From Hofstenia miamia (Eukaryota; Xenacoelomorpha; Acoela), in NCBI GenBank assembly GCA_004352715.1, contig SCFE01000110.1, positions 172,761-236,760 of the forward strand: 64,000 nucleotides of DNA, in the 5' to 3' direction. The first letter of the stretch is position 1; each line of letters starts with the position of its first letter. A model generated the notes under the pieces. The model was not told the DNA's origin. It ran no database searches and saw nothing but the letters and a program-made list of their open reading frames with translations. The translations under genes and the position numbers were made by a program. Of this stretch, positions 34,800 through 45,281 are shown piece after piece.

Positions 34800-35330
34800 A
34801 ATGGGATCTACAACTATGCACAACATTGTTGATGAAAATTCTAAGTTGATGGATGAAACTATATCAGTGTCAAAAAAATTGTTTGTCGTGGTTTACATTA
34901 GAGTGTATATCAAGTATTCCCACTTCTCTATTTGTTGATATAACTGAACTTGATGATTCCACACTTAAAGCAAAAACATTGTTTCACTTAACTTCAGATG
35001 GCGCCTTTGTTATGCTATGATGTACGAGTTCGGTCTGGAGTGATAAAACATTTTTAAGAAGACTATGGCTATATAATTCTCAATAACCGACTAGAACTTG
35101 CAGTTCACGATTTCATTGACGCAGTAGAAGAGTTCTTTCACTTATGAACATTTTTTGACAAAACTTATATTTTATATTCATATTGTGCTAAAGCAATATG
35201 AGATTGATAAAGTCTTGTAATTGATTTTGAAATCGAAATTAAAAATTAGCAAGGCACACTCAAAACGATGGGTAGAATTTTCCTACCAAGTTATTAAGTA
35301 ATAATGTATAACTACATCACTAACAAAATT
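34800..35330 (+). pseudogene. hAT transposase remnant (KIAA1586/ZMYM6-like type)
   Basis: Several short blocks in shifting plus-strand frames match this lineage in order: MHNIVDENSKLMDETISVSKKL, LECISSIPTSLFVDITELDD, LTSDGAFVML (the SDGA..ML block around the second catalytic Asp), ILNNRLELAVHDFIDAVEEF (the HRLELAV block) and KAHSKRWVEFSYQV (the RW block). At least five frame changes or stops separate them. No termini were found, so the element limits are unknown. Confidence 0.65.
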
Positions 35331-36082
35331 GCAAATTTCTGCAAGCACATATTGGTGATCTAAGCATTAGATGTATACATCAAATGTTAAATTTTGAACA
35401 AATTATTTTGCCTAAATGACATATGCAAATTGTTCAACTTTGATTGATCATGATTAATTTCTGCAAATAGAGACTTTGTTGACAATTGGCAAATGATGCA
35501 ATTTATTTCCAAACTTTGAATTTTTAGCATTTACTGGATTTAACCAAATCATTAATAAAGATTATAAGAGATTTTCTGCAATGAAACACTATTTGTACCC
35601 CACTTTAAACGAATTAATGTTCCGTGCAGTTGATTACATCAAAATTGTAAAGGTTATTCAGCGTGTTATAATTTTATTTTTAAAAAATTCTACTTATAGA
35701 TCACATGTTCAATGAATGCCAAATATACATGTACAATTCACAATTTAAAGCAAAAGAGTCAAAGCAAATTTATTGCTCAATGTATAACAAAATTCTACAA
35801 ACTAACACATGACAAAAGAAAAATAAAATATAAACAAATAATTAACTACAAATTAATATGTACAATGTATACTAATATAATCAATGTTTGTGTGAATGTT
35901 TGTGTAGGTGCTCAATGTTGGATGTATGTTTCGAATGCATGAAGTGTATTACCGTCCCCTAATGCATACTGTTTTATTAAAAGAAATTGTTTCAATTTTT
36001 TTCTAAACTTTTTATAGTTTTTTTTATTCGCGTTTCATAATCTAAATTACTACACAATTTAATTTATATGTGATGAAAGCCA
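35331..36082. other. Unassigned; probably the 3' region of the minus-strand LINE
   Basis: AT-rich with one meaningless 76-codon plus-strand frame (35712-35942). By position the right half may be the 3' end of the LINE at 36083-36736. Confidence 0.4.
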
Positions 36083-36736
36083 TTAAAAATTTTGATCTAA
36101 ACACAGAAATTTTTGCGATCGCTCATTTAATTTAATATAGTCATTAAGGAAAAGGAGAGATGTTTGTAGAGATTTGAATTTAAATAAAATAGATAGTATA
36201 TGCAGATGAATTTGGTAGAACGGAGACAATGTTTTATATTTATTACGATATACTTGATGCTTCTTCATGCTTTTGTGCAAAGTTTAGAGTTTTTATACAC
36301 CAATTAAATGAGTTTGATAGAAGCATACGGTGTTTCAAATTTAGGTTAGTTAAAAAAAAGAACAGTAATGAAAATGAGACAAACAGAAAGCATGTATCAG
36401 TTGTTTATGATAATTGCTTGATATTACATTGCGTAAGTGATAAAGATATCTAATGCCTGCAGTCATTTTTTGAATCTTATTCAGTANATTTTTCAAATTT
36501 TAATTCATTATCCATCTCCACTCCTAAATATTTGACTGAATCACTTTGCTTTATTGGCTTATTATTTATATTTAGTTCTATATCACTTATTAGATTTCTT
36601 TGTGCCTTCGGTAAAAAAATTTTAAATTGAGTTTTGTCAATATTTAATTTTAGTTGATAATTTGTAAAATAATTGTTTAGTTTTTCTACATCTGTTTGGA
36701 AGATTTTTGTAGCATCATTGAATTGAATGCCTTAAT
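36083..36736 (-). pseudogene. Non-LTR reverse transcriptase, palm/thumb fragment
   Basis: The minus-strand reading begins at about 36730: DATKIFQTDVEKLNNYFTNY, QLKLNIDKTQFKIFLPKAQR, then SDSVKYLGVEMDNELKF. The 'N..KT....F' and 'KYLGV..D..L' blocks follow the catalytic YxDD motif in Jockey/CR1-type RTs. A single N lies at 36487 and a frame change occurs there. A further frame (36280-36083) with LHILSILFKFKSLQTSLLFL is consistent with the C-terminal region. The catalytic block and everything upstream are missing, so this is a truncated copy. Confidence 0.7.
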
Positions 36737-36750
36737 TAAATCGAAAGTAG

Positions 36751-36990
36751 CGTGCACACTTACAACTTTGCGCGCAACCTATCTTGATTTAATGAGACGC
36801 ACAAGAAAAGTTGTAAGTGTACGCGATTCCAACTTTGCGCGCAACCTAATTTGAGAAGTTAATTGGTTCTACTTTTGCGCGCAACCTTTCGTGATTTAAT
36901 GATGCGCACAAGAAAAGTTGTGTCCGCGATTCCAACTTTGTTGTGAACTTTTAATTCAATAATCTATTTCTGAGGAGTGCGCAATTAAAA
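36751..36990. repeat. Short fold-back/tandem array with GCGCGCAACCT cores
   Basis: TTTGCGCGCAACCT occurs three times (about 36767, 36834 and 36874), and the block gatttaatgaNgcgcacaag followed by aaaagttgt occurs twice (36786 and 36893) at about 108-bp spacing. GTGCACACTTACAACTTT at 36752 is the reverse complement, with small changes, of AAAGTTGTAAGTGTACGC at about 36807, so the first unit can fold into a hairpin. The GC- and CpG-rich cores stand out in very AT-rich flanks. Confidence 0.75.
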
Positions 36991-37004
36991 TTTTGTAACA
37001 AACT

Positions 37005-37542
37005 ACTTTTCTTTAATAAAAATATAATTACAAATGAAGAAAATTATTGTAATTAATTAACAGATGATATAATTATTATATTATAATAACAATTTTAAAA
37101 TTAGTGTTATTAATTTTTTTAAAATATTTTTTACATTTGCATCCCATAATCTTCCTGTGTTTCAATAATTGGAATATTCATGTATTATTGTATGCAGGGT
37201 TTGGCGCATTCGCACAACGTACCCTCTGATGCATAGTTTGAATTACTCATTGTTTACTTTTCGAATATAGAAAGAATCAGGGGTGCCGTTTATGGTATGA
37301 CCATATATGGCAAGGCGAAATATTTTAGCAGTCCATAATGGCCATATTTTAACTTTCGTAAATATATTATGGCCATTATGTAAAATATGGTGAATGACGG
37401 TGACGAAATATACATAGACCACATGTGGTAATACGTAATGCCAATTAAATGTAGTGATTTCTAATATTTAATAATATAAATAACAAACTGCAAGCTGCAA
37501 TTAAAAGACAACCATTTTTCTGTAATATGAAATTGTAATGAC
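37005..37542. other. Unassigned, with a possible hAT terminus
   Basis: CAGGGGTGCCG at 37278 resembles a hAT terminus and is followed by clustered ATGGCCAT/TATGGNNATA motifs to about 37395. The other end would lie in the 1000-N gap (37543-38542), so this cannot be confirmed. Confidence 0.35.
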
Positions 37543-38542
37543 NNNNNNNNNNNNNNNNNNNNNNNNNNNNNNNNNNNNNNNNNNNNNNNNNNNNNNNNNN
37601 NNNNNNNNNNNNNNNNNNNNNNNNNNNNNNNNNNNNNNNNNNNNNNNNNNNNNNNNNNNNNNNNNNNNNNNNNNNNNNNNNNNNNNNNNNNNNNNNNNNN
37701 NNNNNNNNNNNNNNNNNNNNNNNNNNNNNNNNNNNNNNNNNNNNNNNNNNNNNNNNNNNNNNNNNNNNNNNNNNNNNNNNNNNNNNNNNNNNNNNNNNNN
37801 NNNNNNNNNNNNNNNNNNNNNNNNNNNNNNNNNNNNNNNNNNNNNNNNNNNNNNNNNNNNNNNNNNNNNNNNNNNNNNNNNNNNNNNNNNNNNNNNNNNN
37901 NNNNNNNNNNNNNNNNNNNNNNNNNNNNNNNNNNNNNNNNNNNNNNNNNNNNNNNNNNNNNNNNNNNNNNNNNNNNNNNNNNNNNNNNNNNNNNNNNNNN
38001 NNNNNNNNNNNNNNNNNNNNNNNNNNNNNNNNNNNNNNNNNNNNNNNNNNNNNNNNNNNNNNNNNNNNNNNNNNNNNNNNNNNNNNNNNNNNNNNNNNNN
38101 NNNNNNNNNNNNNNNNNNNNNNNNNNNNNNNNNNNNNNNNNNNNNNNNNNNNNNNNNNNNNNNNNNNNNNNNNNNNNNNNNNNNNNNNNNNNNNNNNNNN
38201 NNNNNNNNNNNNNNNNNNNNNNNNNNNNNNNNNNNNNNNNNNNNNNNNNNNNNNNNNNNNNNNNNNNNNNNNNNNNNNNNNNNNNNNNNNNNNNNNNNNN
38301 NNNNNNNNNNNNNNNNNNNNNNNNNNNNNNNNNNNNNNNNNNNNNNNNNNNNNNNNNNNNNNNNNNNNNNNNNNNNNNNNNNNNNNNNNNNNNNNNNNNN
38401 NNNNNNNNNNNNNNNNNNNNNNNNNNNNNNNNNNNNNNNNNNNNNNNNNNNNNNNNNNNNNNNNNNNNNNNNNNNNNNNNNNNNNNNNNNNNNNNNNNNN
38501 NNNNNNNNNNNNNNNNNNNNNNNNNNNNNNNNNNNNNNNNNN

Positions 38543-39012
38543 TCCTCTCGTAAGTTAGTGTTTTTTTCATGAAGCTCTTTTAGCATTTTTTAAAATTGTT
38601 CACATTGGAGCTTTATTTCCTTGTTGACTTCCGTCAACTGTTCTATTTGTTGTTGAAACAAGTTCTGCTGCTCCGTCAAACGTATACTCGTGTCTTCCTT
38701 TATTTCATCAATTAGTTTCTCCTTTTCAACACTTTTTATCTCCACTTCAATTATTCTCTTTGTTAAATGTTCTATTTGTTTCGTCAACTCCTTTCTTTCT
38801 TTTGTATTATTCTCAATAATTTCCATTAGCTGGGTTATTGTAAATTCATTTGTTAACTCCGCAGGTTGTAGCACCTGTTCCATTGGGGATTGTTCACTTT
38901 CTGGGGACAAAATTACATCCTGTGTTTCGGGTGTACTTCTTGCTTGGGGGGTCTTTTGAGTTCTGGGTTTACTCCTAGTAGTTTTTTTCTTTGAATTCAC
39001 CATTTTTCTCAT
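38543..39012 (-). pseudogene. Gag-like coiled-coil ORF of the second LTR family
   Basis: 140 codons on the minus strand start MRKMVNSKKKTTRSKPRTQK, then TPETQDVILSPESEQSP, then a long helical region (QLMEIIENNTKERKELTKQI and EIKSVEKEKLIDEIKEDTSI). After a single in-frame TAA the same frame continues as KMLKELHEKNTNLRE into the gap at 38542. Pattern and order match the gag-like ORF at 22195-21415, so the two LTR families are related. It lies between an LTR (39460-39873) and a gap, as expected for gag just after the 5' LTR. No nucleic-acid-binding knuckle is visible in the available part. Confidence 0.6.
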
Positions 39013-39459
39013 TTGTGCTCAGGGTATCNNNNNNNNNNNNNNNNNNNNNNNNNNNNNNNNNNNNNNNNNNNNNNNNNNNNNNNNNNNNNNNNNNNNNNNN
39101 NNNNNNNNNNNNNNNNNNNNNNNNNNNNNNNNNNNNNNNNNNNNNNNNNNNNNNNNNNNNNNNNNNNNNNNNNNNNNNNNNNNNNNNNNNNNNNNNNNNN
39201 NNNNNNNNNNNNNNNNNNNNNNNNNNNNNNNNNNNNNNNNNNNNNNNNNNNNNNNNNNNNNNNNNNNNNNNNNNNNNNNNNNNNNNNNNNNNNNNNNNNN
39301 NNNNNNNNNNNNNNNNNNNNNNNNNNNNNNNNNNNNNNNNNNNNNNNNNNNNNNNNNNNNNNNNNNNNNNNNNNNNNNNNNNNNNNNNNNNNNNNNNNNN
39401 NNNNNNNNNNNNNNNNNNNNNNNNNNNNNNNNNNNNNNNNNNNNNNNNNNNNNNNNNNN

Positions 39460-39873
39460 CATTTTAATTAATTAAAGAACCCTGACAAAAGAACACGAAG
39501 TAAATCCGATAAATTTCAGCCATCATACAATAATAAATTGCACCATTTTTATACATGAAACTATTAAACAATCAAACACTCGGCTAGTACCTGTTAACTC
39601 TAAGTTGTTGACAATTTTCTGAATTCTGATATTCTTTTTCTGCTGATTTACACATGTTAGCATTAATTAGCATTTGCGACTTCGGTCTTTTACCATTTGC
39701 AAAATGTACTGCCAAATTAAATAATATTAACATACTGCTTTATAATTTTACAAATGATTTAACTAATACCAATCATGTGTGTACAATAAATAATTAACAA
39801 TAATTATTTCTAAAGTTAATCTTAATTCTTTCTTTTCTTTCTCTCAACTTTACCACATGATGGATTATGTTAC
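39460..39873 (-). repeat. LTR-like repeat, second family, copy B
   Basis: Copy of 32515-32929. It begins at the edge of a 431-N gap, so its far end is missing. In minus orientation it precedes the gag-like ORF at 39012 and is therefore the likely 5' LTR. Confidence 0.65.
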
Positions 39874-41215
39874 ACTGTGAATATTCTTTTTATATTCTTT
39901 ATGGACAATTTTGTTAAATGTGCTTCTCCTTCACCTGTTTCAAGTTTGACAAGTAGCCTCTGAATCTAACTTACCACCTGACATTGCTCAGTTCTCCTGC
40001 TCTGCACCAATTTAGTCTAAGCTTTTGAAGTACAGCCCTACTGCCTATGGCAATTTCAGAGAGATTTTTAAAACTGTTGGTTTAAAGAAGCTTCATGGCT
40101 TGAATATTCTGTCACTCGTGGCACTGCATTTTGTTTCTGTTGCTGGTGGTTTACATCTTCTCAAGCCATAGTCAATGATGCTTTTATAAATAATGCGCAT
40201 TCTAAGTGGAAGAATGCAATGGCACACTTTGCTACCCATAGAAGCTCAAAACAGCACCGTGATGCCATATTGCTTTGGAGTATTTTTAAAAAACGAGAAC
40301 AGTCTGGAGATGTCATTACGCAAATTGATAGTTCTGTAAATCAAGAAATTGAAATGAACAGATATTATATGATGCACATTATCACAGTTATAAAGTACTT
40401 GTGGGGTCAAGGTTTAGCACTTCATAGTCACAACAAATATTCCGATTCAGAAAATCAGGGAAATTTCAGACAACTTTTCAAAGTAATTGCACAATACTCG
40501 TTCAAGTTTGCCATGTGTTTGGATGTCACTAAAAACCCGCAATACACAAGTCCCCAAATGCTAAATGAGCTTATAGTGATAATGTCTAGTCTCATACAAA
40601 AAAGTATAGCCAATAATTGTTGTGGATCCCCTTTTTCTTTAAGTGTTGATGAAAGTAAGGACATTAGTCATAACAATCAAATCTCAATTGTTGTCAGATT
40701 TCTACATGAATCCGCAAAGATTTACTTTATTTAGTAAAAGCAGAACAACTTGATGCAAAGTCTCCGACCGAAACTATTCTGCTAAGTCTATCCACGCTTG
40801 AAATTGACATTAATCTTTGCGTTGCTTAATGTTATGACAGTGTCTTCGTGATGAGTGGCCATTTATCAGGAGTTCAAAAACAAATTCGCGATATTGTTGA
40901 GTGTGCTGTATACATCCACTGTTATGCACATAGATTAAATCTTGTCCTGGTAGATTCTACTAAAGCTATAAAGATACTTGATAGATTTTACAAAACACTT
41001 GAGAAGCTACATTTCTAAGCTCTTCTGTGCCTCATGCTTACTTCATGTCAATTCAGAAGTCAAACAATCAAATTAAGGCTCCTGTTGAGCCTCAGAGACT
41101 TTCTGACACCAGATGGGCTTGTAAAAGAAAATCTGTTATGGCAGTTATTGATTCCCTCAAAAGTATCATTGAAACATTTGATCATTTTTCTGAGGAAGGA
41201 GGTGACTGAAACTTT

Positions 41216-42169
41216 ACGGTAGAAGCACTGATTTCAAAAGTGAACAGGCAATTTTTTAGATTTTTAGTTTTGATCAAGGAAATCATGGCACCATTGATGA
41301 GGCTATCTGAACATTTACAAAAAACCAACATTGACCTAAACCGAACTACAGAACTTGTAGATGGAGTGCTGTCTATTCTTTCTGATATGCAATGTGATGA
41401 TTTCTGTTAGAAAATTTGGAATGATGCTGAAACAATAACTNAAGAAGGTGCTGCCATGTGTGCGGGAGCACATATGGGGGCGGTGACGGTGATGTGAGAC
41501 TGTCTGTTCTGAGGAGCAGACGGCGACGTCTATGCCCAGAGCCGTAGAGTGCGTCTACGAGGGCAGTTATACAGAGGATTTTCCTCTGTCTCTGGCCTCT
41601 AGATAGGCCCAGGCCAGCATTTGCTGAGCCTTACCTATGAGGGAGCTTTGCTTCGTCATAGGTTCCATAACAGGCAGACGCAAGTGCTCACGAGTTACCT
41701 CAGTTAGTAGCCTTGGTTGGTGAAAGCTGTAGAGAGGCGCAACCCTCTCAATGAAGCTCGGCCTTCGGCTTCACTCCTGCTGATCAGACTCAACACAGAT
41801 CAGCACTCTGCGTGCCAGGGGTCGCCAGAGGTCAAGCATGATACAAGATCCGGCCCTAGCGGGTACACTTCCAGGGGAAGAGTCACGGACTTGATCTGTT
41901 GACACGGACTCTTCAGTCTGTTGACTGGTAGAGTAACCCCGACCACGGTAGAAGCACTGATTTCAAAAGTGAACAGGCAATTTTTTAGATTTTTAGTTTT
42001 GATCAAGGAAATCATGGCACCATTGATGAGGCTATCTGAACATTTACAAAAAACCAACATTGACCTAAATCGAACTACAGAACTTGTAGATGGAGTGCTG
42101 TCTATTCTTTCTGATATGCAATGTGATGATTTCTGTTAGAAAATTTGGAATGATGCTGAAACAATAACT
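41216..42169. other. Contig junction with a 225-bp repeat around the N at 41441
   Basis: 41216-41440 and 41945-42169 are nearly identical hAT coding sequence. The left contig enters the repeat from hAT sequence (actttacggtagaagc). The right contig enters it from the GC-rich segment (gaccacggtagaagc). This can be an insertion allele, a second hAT copy or a chimeric contig. Confidence 0.8.
41442..41944. other. GC-rich, hairpin-dense 503-bp segment of unknown origin
   Basis: By eye it is well over half G+C, in flanks that are mostly A+T. Perfect inverted repeats with short loops follow one another: ACAGAGG/CCTCTGT (41571-41589), ACCTATGA/TCATAGGT (41633-41663), GAGAGG/CCTCTC (41732-41749), TGAAGC/GCTTCA (41752-41773), GCTGATC/GATCAGC (41779-41804), GAAGAGTC/GACTCTTC (41877-41914) and CAGTC/GACTG (41914-41927), plus CGTAGA/TCTACG (41543-41559). 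This is many more than expected by chance and suggests a structured RNA. A 61-codon plus-strand frame (41717-41902) has no recognisable motif. I recognise no tRNA, ribozyme core or protein. Confidence 0.6.
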
Positions 42170-42813
42170 AAAAATGCAGGAGTACCTACAAGAACAGTGA
42201 AGATATCACAACCTTCAGGCGCCTCATATTTTCCCTTTCCTTGATAGGGTGAATGCTAAATAAAGACGTTCGCTCATCGGTAGCAAAACAAAGTAGCTCT
42301 CTAAAATCATCAAAGGTTCAGCATCACTACAACCAAAGTCAAAGTACTTTTTCAATCTTGACTGCCGTACACCTTTTGCAGAATGTTATGACTCAGGAGG
42401 GCATGTCATCAATACACGTTACCTGAGCATTAAAGTTTTAACGGCAAAAGGATTCGTTGCTCATCTAGATTCAAAGTCCTTTGATTGCCAAAAATTTCTT
42501 GCAGTTTTGCTGGCCATAACATTTGTTAAAATTGCATTAACTCTACCTGTACCTCTGCACAATCTGCCGGAATTTCAGCCTTATGCGTCGACTAAAAAAT
42601 TACTTGCGCAATTCAATGACAAATGAAAGACTGACGATTTGCCTATTTTAAGCCTTTACAAAGCACCCATGGAACTGCTGTCCAAAAACAGAATTATAGA
42701 CAAAAATTTTTGTGAGAGACATGGAAAAACTTGAATAAAATTGGTTCCTTAAATTTTTATGAATGCCCTTTTGAATGATTGTACATGTATATTTAATAAT
42801 TTATTAGTTTATA

Positions 42814-43396
42814 CAGTACTGGACAAAAGTTTGGGAACACTTTCCAAATTTAGAAATTTTTGTATTTAACACTAAAAAACGCAACGTAGAAACAATATGA
42901 TAACACCTTGTAGAAAGTAAATAGTTAATTCAGAAAAATTCACTAATATTTTATGTATCCCCCATTATTGGACAAACATGCAGCAATGCGATTTGACATT
43001 GACTGAATGAAGATGAAGAGAATGGTTGATTGACGACGTAACAGTGAATGAGACAGTCAGTCTGAGGGGTTGTCACTTTTGGTTTTCCAGACCACTTGCG
43101 AGAGGAAAAACGTTGCAGTTGCTGATAGTGAGTAACACTTCTGGATACCGAAGAAACGGATATGCCCATTCTAAAAGCTATAGCGTGATAATTGTACCCC
43201 TCCTCGTAAAAGATATGAATTTGAGCACGCTTTGTTGGTGAAATTTCACTACCAAGGACCATATTTCAAACTATAATGATAGTGCTTTTTCATGTGTGTT
43301 AATTTGATTGGCTAAATGAATCTGTTGTAAATTCTAAGAAAAAATTTGGAATTTAAGAAATTTTACGATGTTTCCAGAAAATTTTGGCCAGTACTG
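42814..43396 (-). mobile_element. Internally deleted Tc1-like transposon
   Basis: Termini: CAGTACTGGACAAAAGTTT on the left and, reverse complemented, CAGTACTGGCCAAAATTTT on the right, with TA on both sides. 583 bp is less than half the usual Tc1 length. Only the first part of the transposase remains, on the minus strand. It sits in the hAT transposase gene just before the C-terminal domain, so it is younger than the hAT copy. Confidence 0.85.
42951..43262 (-). pseudogene. Tc1-like transposase N-terminal fragment
   Basis: 103 codons: SEISPTKRAQIHIFYEEGYN, AIAFRMGISVSSVSRSVTHY, SRKWSGKPKVTTPQTD. This is the paired helix-turn-helix DNA-binding region of Tc1 transposases (the typical 'GRPRVTT..TDR' appears as GKPKVTTPQTD). 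The catalytic DDE region is absent, and the end of the frame is not homologous. Confidence 0.8.
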
Positions 43397-43664
43397 TATA
43401 TATATGAATCCAAATATTGCCATTCAAGCCCAAAGTGAGAGAGATTTTTCATCTGCGGGAATGATCATTACGAAGAAGAGATCCATGATAAGCCCATTTC
43501 ATGTAAACAACATGGACATTTTGCGATCGGTGATTCTGGCTAATATATTTTCAATTTAGTAATTTTTGTTTATTTATAAGACATAATACACTGGCTGTAA
43601 TGACTTTATTTACTAGAGAAATTTTAAGAAATTCCAAAAACCGTATTTGCTGTCAAATGTGAAA

Positions 43665-43771
43665 ACGTGCCGGCCGTGTCCAAAAAACACTTTGGCAACT
43701 CCGTTCCGGGCCGTGCCTAAAACCAATCGTGCACGGCCGTGCCTTCAAAAACAGGCACATTTGGAGCTCTG
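43665..43771 (+). promoter_or_regulatory. Right terminus of the hAT element with CGGCCGTG subterminal repeats
   Basis: GCCGGCCGTGTCC, GGGCCGTGCC and GCACGGCCGTGCC follow one another within about 80 bp before the terminal inverted repeat. Repeated subterminal motifs are the known binding sites of hAT transposases; the role here is inferred. Confidence 0.5.
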
Positions 43772-44879
43772 GTTTACACTTTGTGCTTTAAGGGGAAAAT
43801 TGAACACAAAATAGAATAAAAATATATTCAGTTCTTTTCCTCCGTGCGCTTCCGCTTTCAATTCTCTGGGGTGTTTACATTAGAAATCTGTTGAATTCGT
43901 TAAACGATGTCATCATGATGAACAAATGTAAACGCGTCCATGTGCAATTGAAGTCTTCATTTGAAATCATTCATGCACTACTGAATTTGCTTGACGAAGA
44001 GAGACACCGATCTAGTCAATTAAAAAACCCTGCCAAATTGTAATAAACATTTGGAAATTGTTTAGAAAACTTTTAGAAAGTCCCTAGAAATAGTTTAGAG
44101 ATTAGGTAGAGAACATTTAATAGTGGTTTAGAAAACGTCTAGAAGACGTTTAGAAAATCAGTAGTATATGTACCGGTTCTAACGTTGCCTGTCGGGATAT
44201 TTAAATTATTAATTAATATAATTTATAACTCAAACAAGAAAGGTAATTCATTCTTTCAATACTAGATTAATTATAACATTCTAATCATTTTCATAATTTC
44301 TGGTTGTAATGTGCTAAATAGAAGATCTAAGAATTTTTATATTTCGGAAAAGTTTAAAAATATGAATGTATTAGAATTATGTGAGAGAAAATATCCGAGC
44401 CAAAAAGCATGATGTATTTGTGAGCTTTGCCGAGATCACCGTATGCATTTACACATTGTTTGCCACAAGATGTCTTTTCCATTAATGTCTTTCAAACAAT
44501 TTAGTGGCAATATTTTCTGTTATTTTTGTATCATGCTGTTTAATTCGTATTTTAAAATTAGTTTTTCTCGTTTTTTACCTACTTAAGTGTCGTCTGGTCT
44601 CGACAATGTATGAATAATTGCATTCACTACAGTTGTAAATATATACGAGTCCAGATGATAAATCAAATAATTATTCTGAGTTTCAATATGTTATACAATT
44701 ATTATAATTAAAAACCTTCTACTTTCAGCCATATTTGGGTGTTTTTATTGAAATACACATAGCTGCAATAGCTTTATAGTTCTATATAAGAAATATTCTC
44801 TTTTCTAAAACAAAATATCAAATAGGGACTTCACTAAGTACCACCAACTGCCAACTATATTATACAATTCATCAACAAC

Positions 44880-44920
<41 letters not shown>

Positions 44921-45281
44921 GGTAAGCGACTGTATACAATAACGCTGTAATAAATTAAATATTTAATGCTTTGGACAACTTTAAAAAAATTTTGTAGTAC
45001 ACCTTAGTGAACATTCTGAAGGACGCATGCAAGCAGAAATCTATCAATACATGCTTAAATAAAAAGCAAATATAGCAGAATACTGTTATTTACGGTTCAT
45101 GGATTAAATTCCTATTTTCCAATTTGACAATGTGAAAATCTTTCAAGCACATTACATATTCTACCAAAACAATGCAACAGTTTTTTGACATTAACTAGTT
45201 CATAAAAATGAATCTATTATGTTTGCATTTATCTGGTACTTGTCGGTAATTTGGGAAGGGATGTTTTACAATATAGGAATT
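43772..45281. other. Unassigned AT-rich sequence with a (TA)n tract
   Basis: A repeated 'ttagaaaacttttagaaagt'-like phrase occurs near 44060-44160. (TA)n lies at about 44881-44917. No gene was recognised. Confidence 0.5.

Larger units (their letters stand above)
39985..43559 (+). pseudogene. hAT transposase with TTF zinc finger, DUF4371 and hATC domains
   Basis: Blocks in order on the plus strand: DIAQFSCSAPI; WLEYSVTRGTAFCFCCWWF and SKWKNAMAHFATHRSSKQHR (TTF-type finger); an open 171-codon piece (40219-40734) with NQGNFRQLFKVIAQ, SPQMLNELIVIM and GSPFSLSVDESKDISHNNQI (DUF4371, first acidic residue); CYDSVFVMSGHLSGVQ and VYIHCYAHRLNLVLVDS; LSDTRWACKRKSVMAVIDSL; and after the Tc1 insertion the C-terminal QAQSERDFSSAGMIITKKRS. 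Stops at about 40736, 41018 and 41407 and several frame changes make it inactive. The repeated block 41216-41440 and 41945-42169 is one region assembled twice. Confidence 0.8.
39985..43771 (+). mobile_element. hAT element of the TTF/DUF4371 (ZMYM1-like) type
   Basis: The transposase runs from 39985 to 43559. The right terminus is at 43771, where the reverse complement reads CAGAGCTCCAAATGTGCC, a hAT-like end followed by gtttacac. The left terminus was not found; the LTR copy at 39460-39873 may lie over it. A Tc1-like element (42814-43396) and a GC-rich segment at a contig junction (41442-41944) interrupt it. Confidence 0.75.

Noticed and set aside
41442-41944. Assigning the GC-rich segment to a tRNA array, group I/II intron or hammerhead ribozyme
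   Set aside because: I found hairpins but no tRNA cloverleaf with conserved positions, no hammerhead CUGAUGA/GAAA core and no recognisable intron domain. Assigning a class would be guessing.
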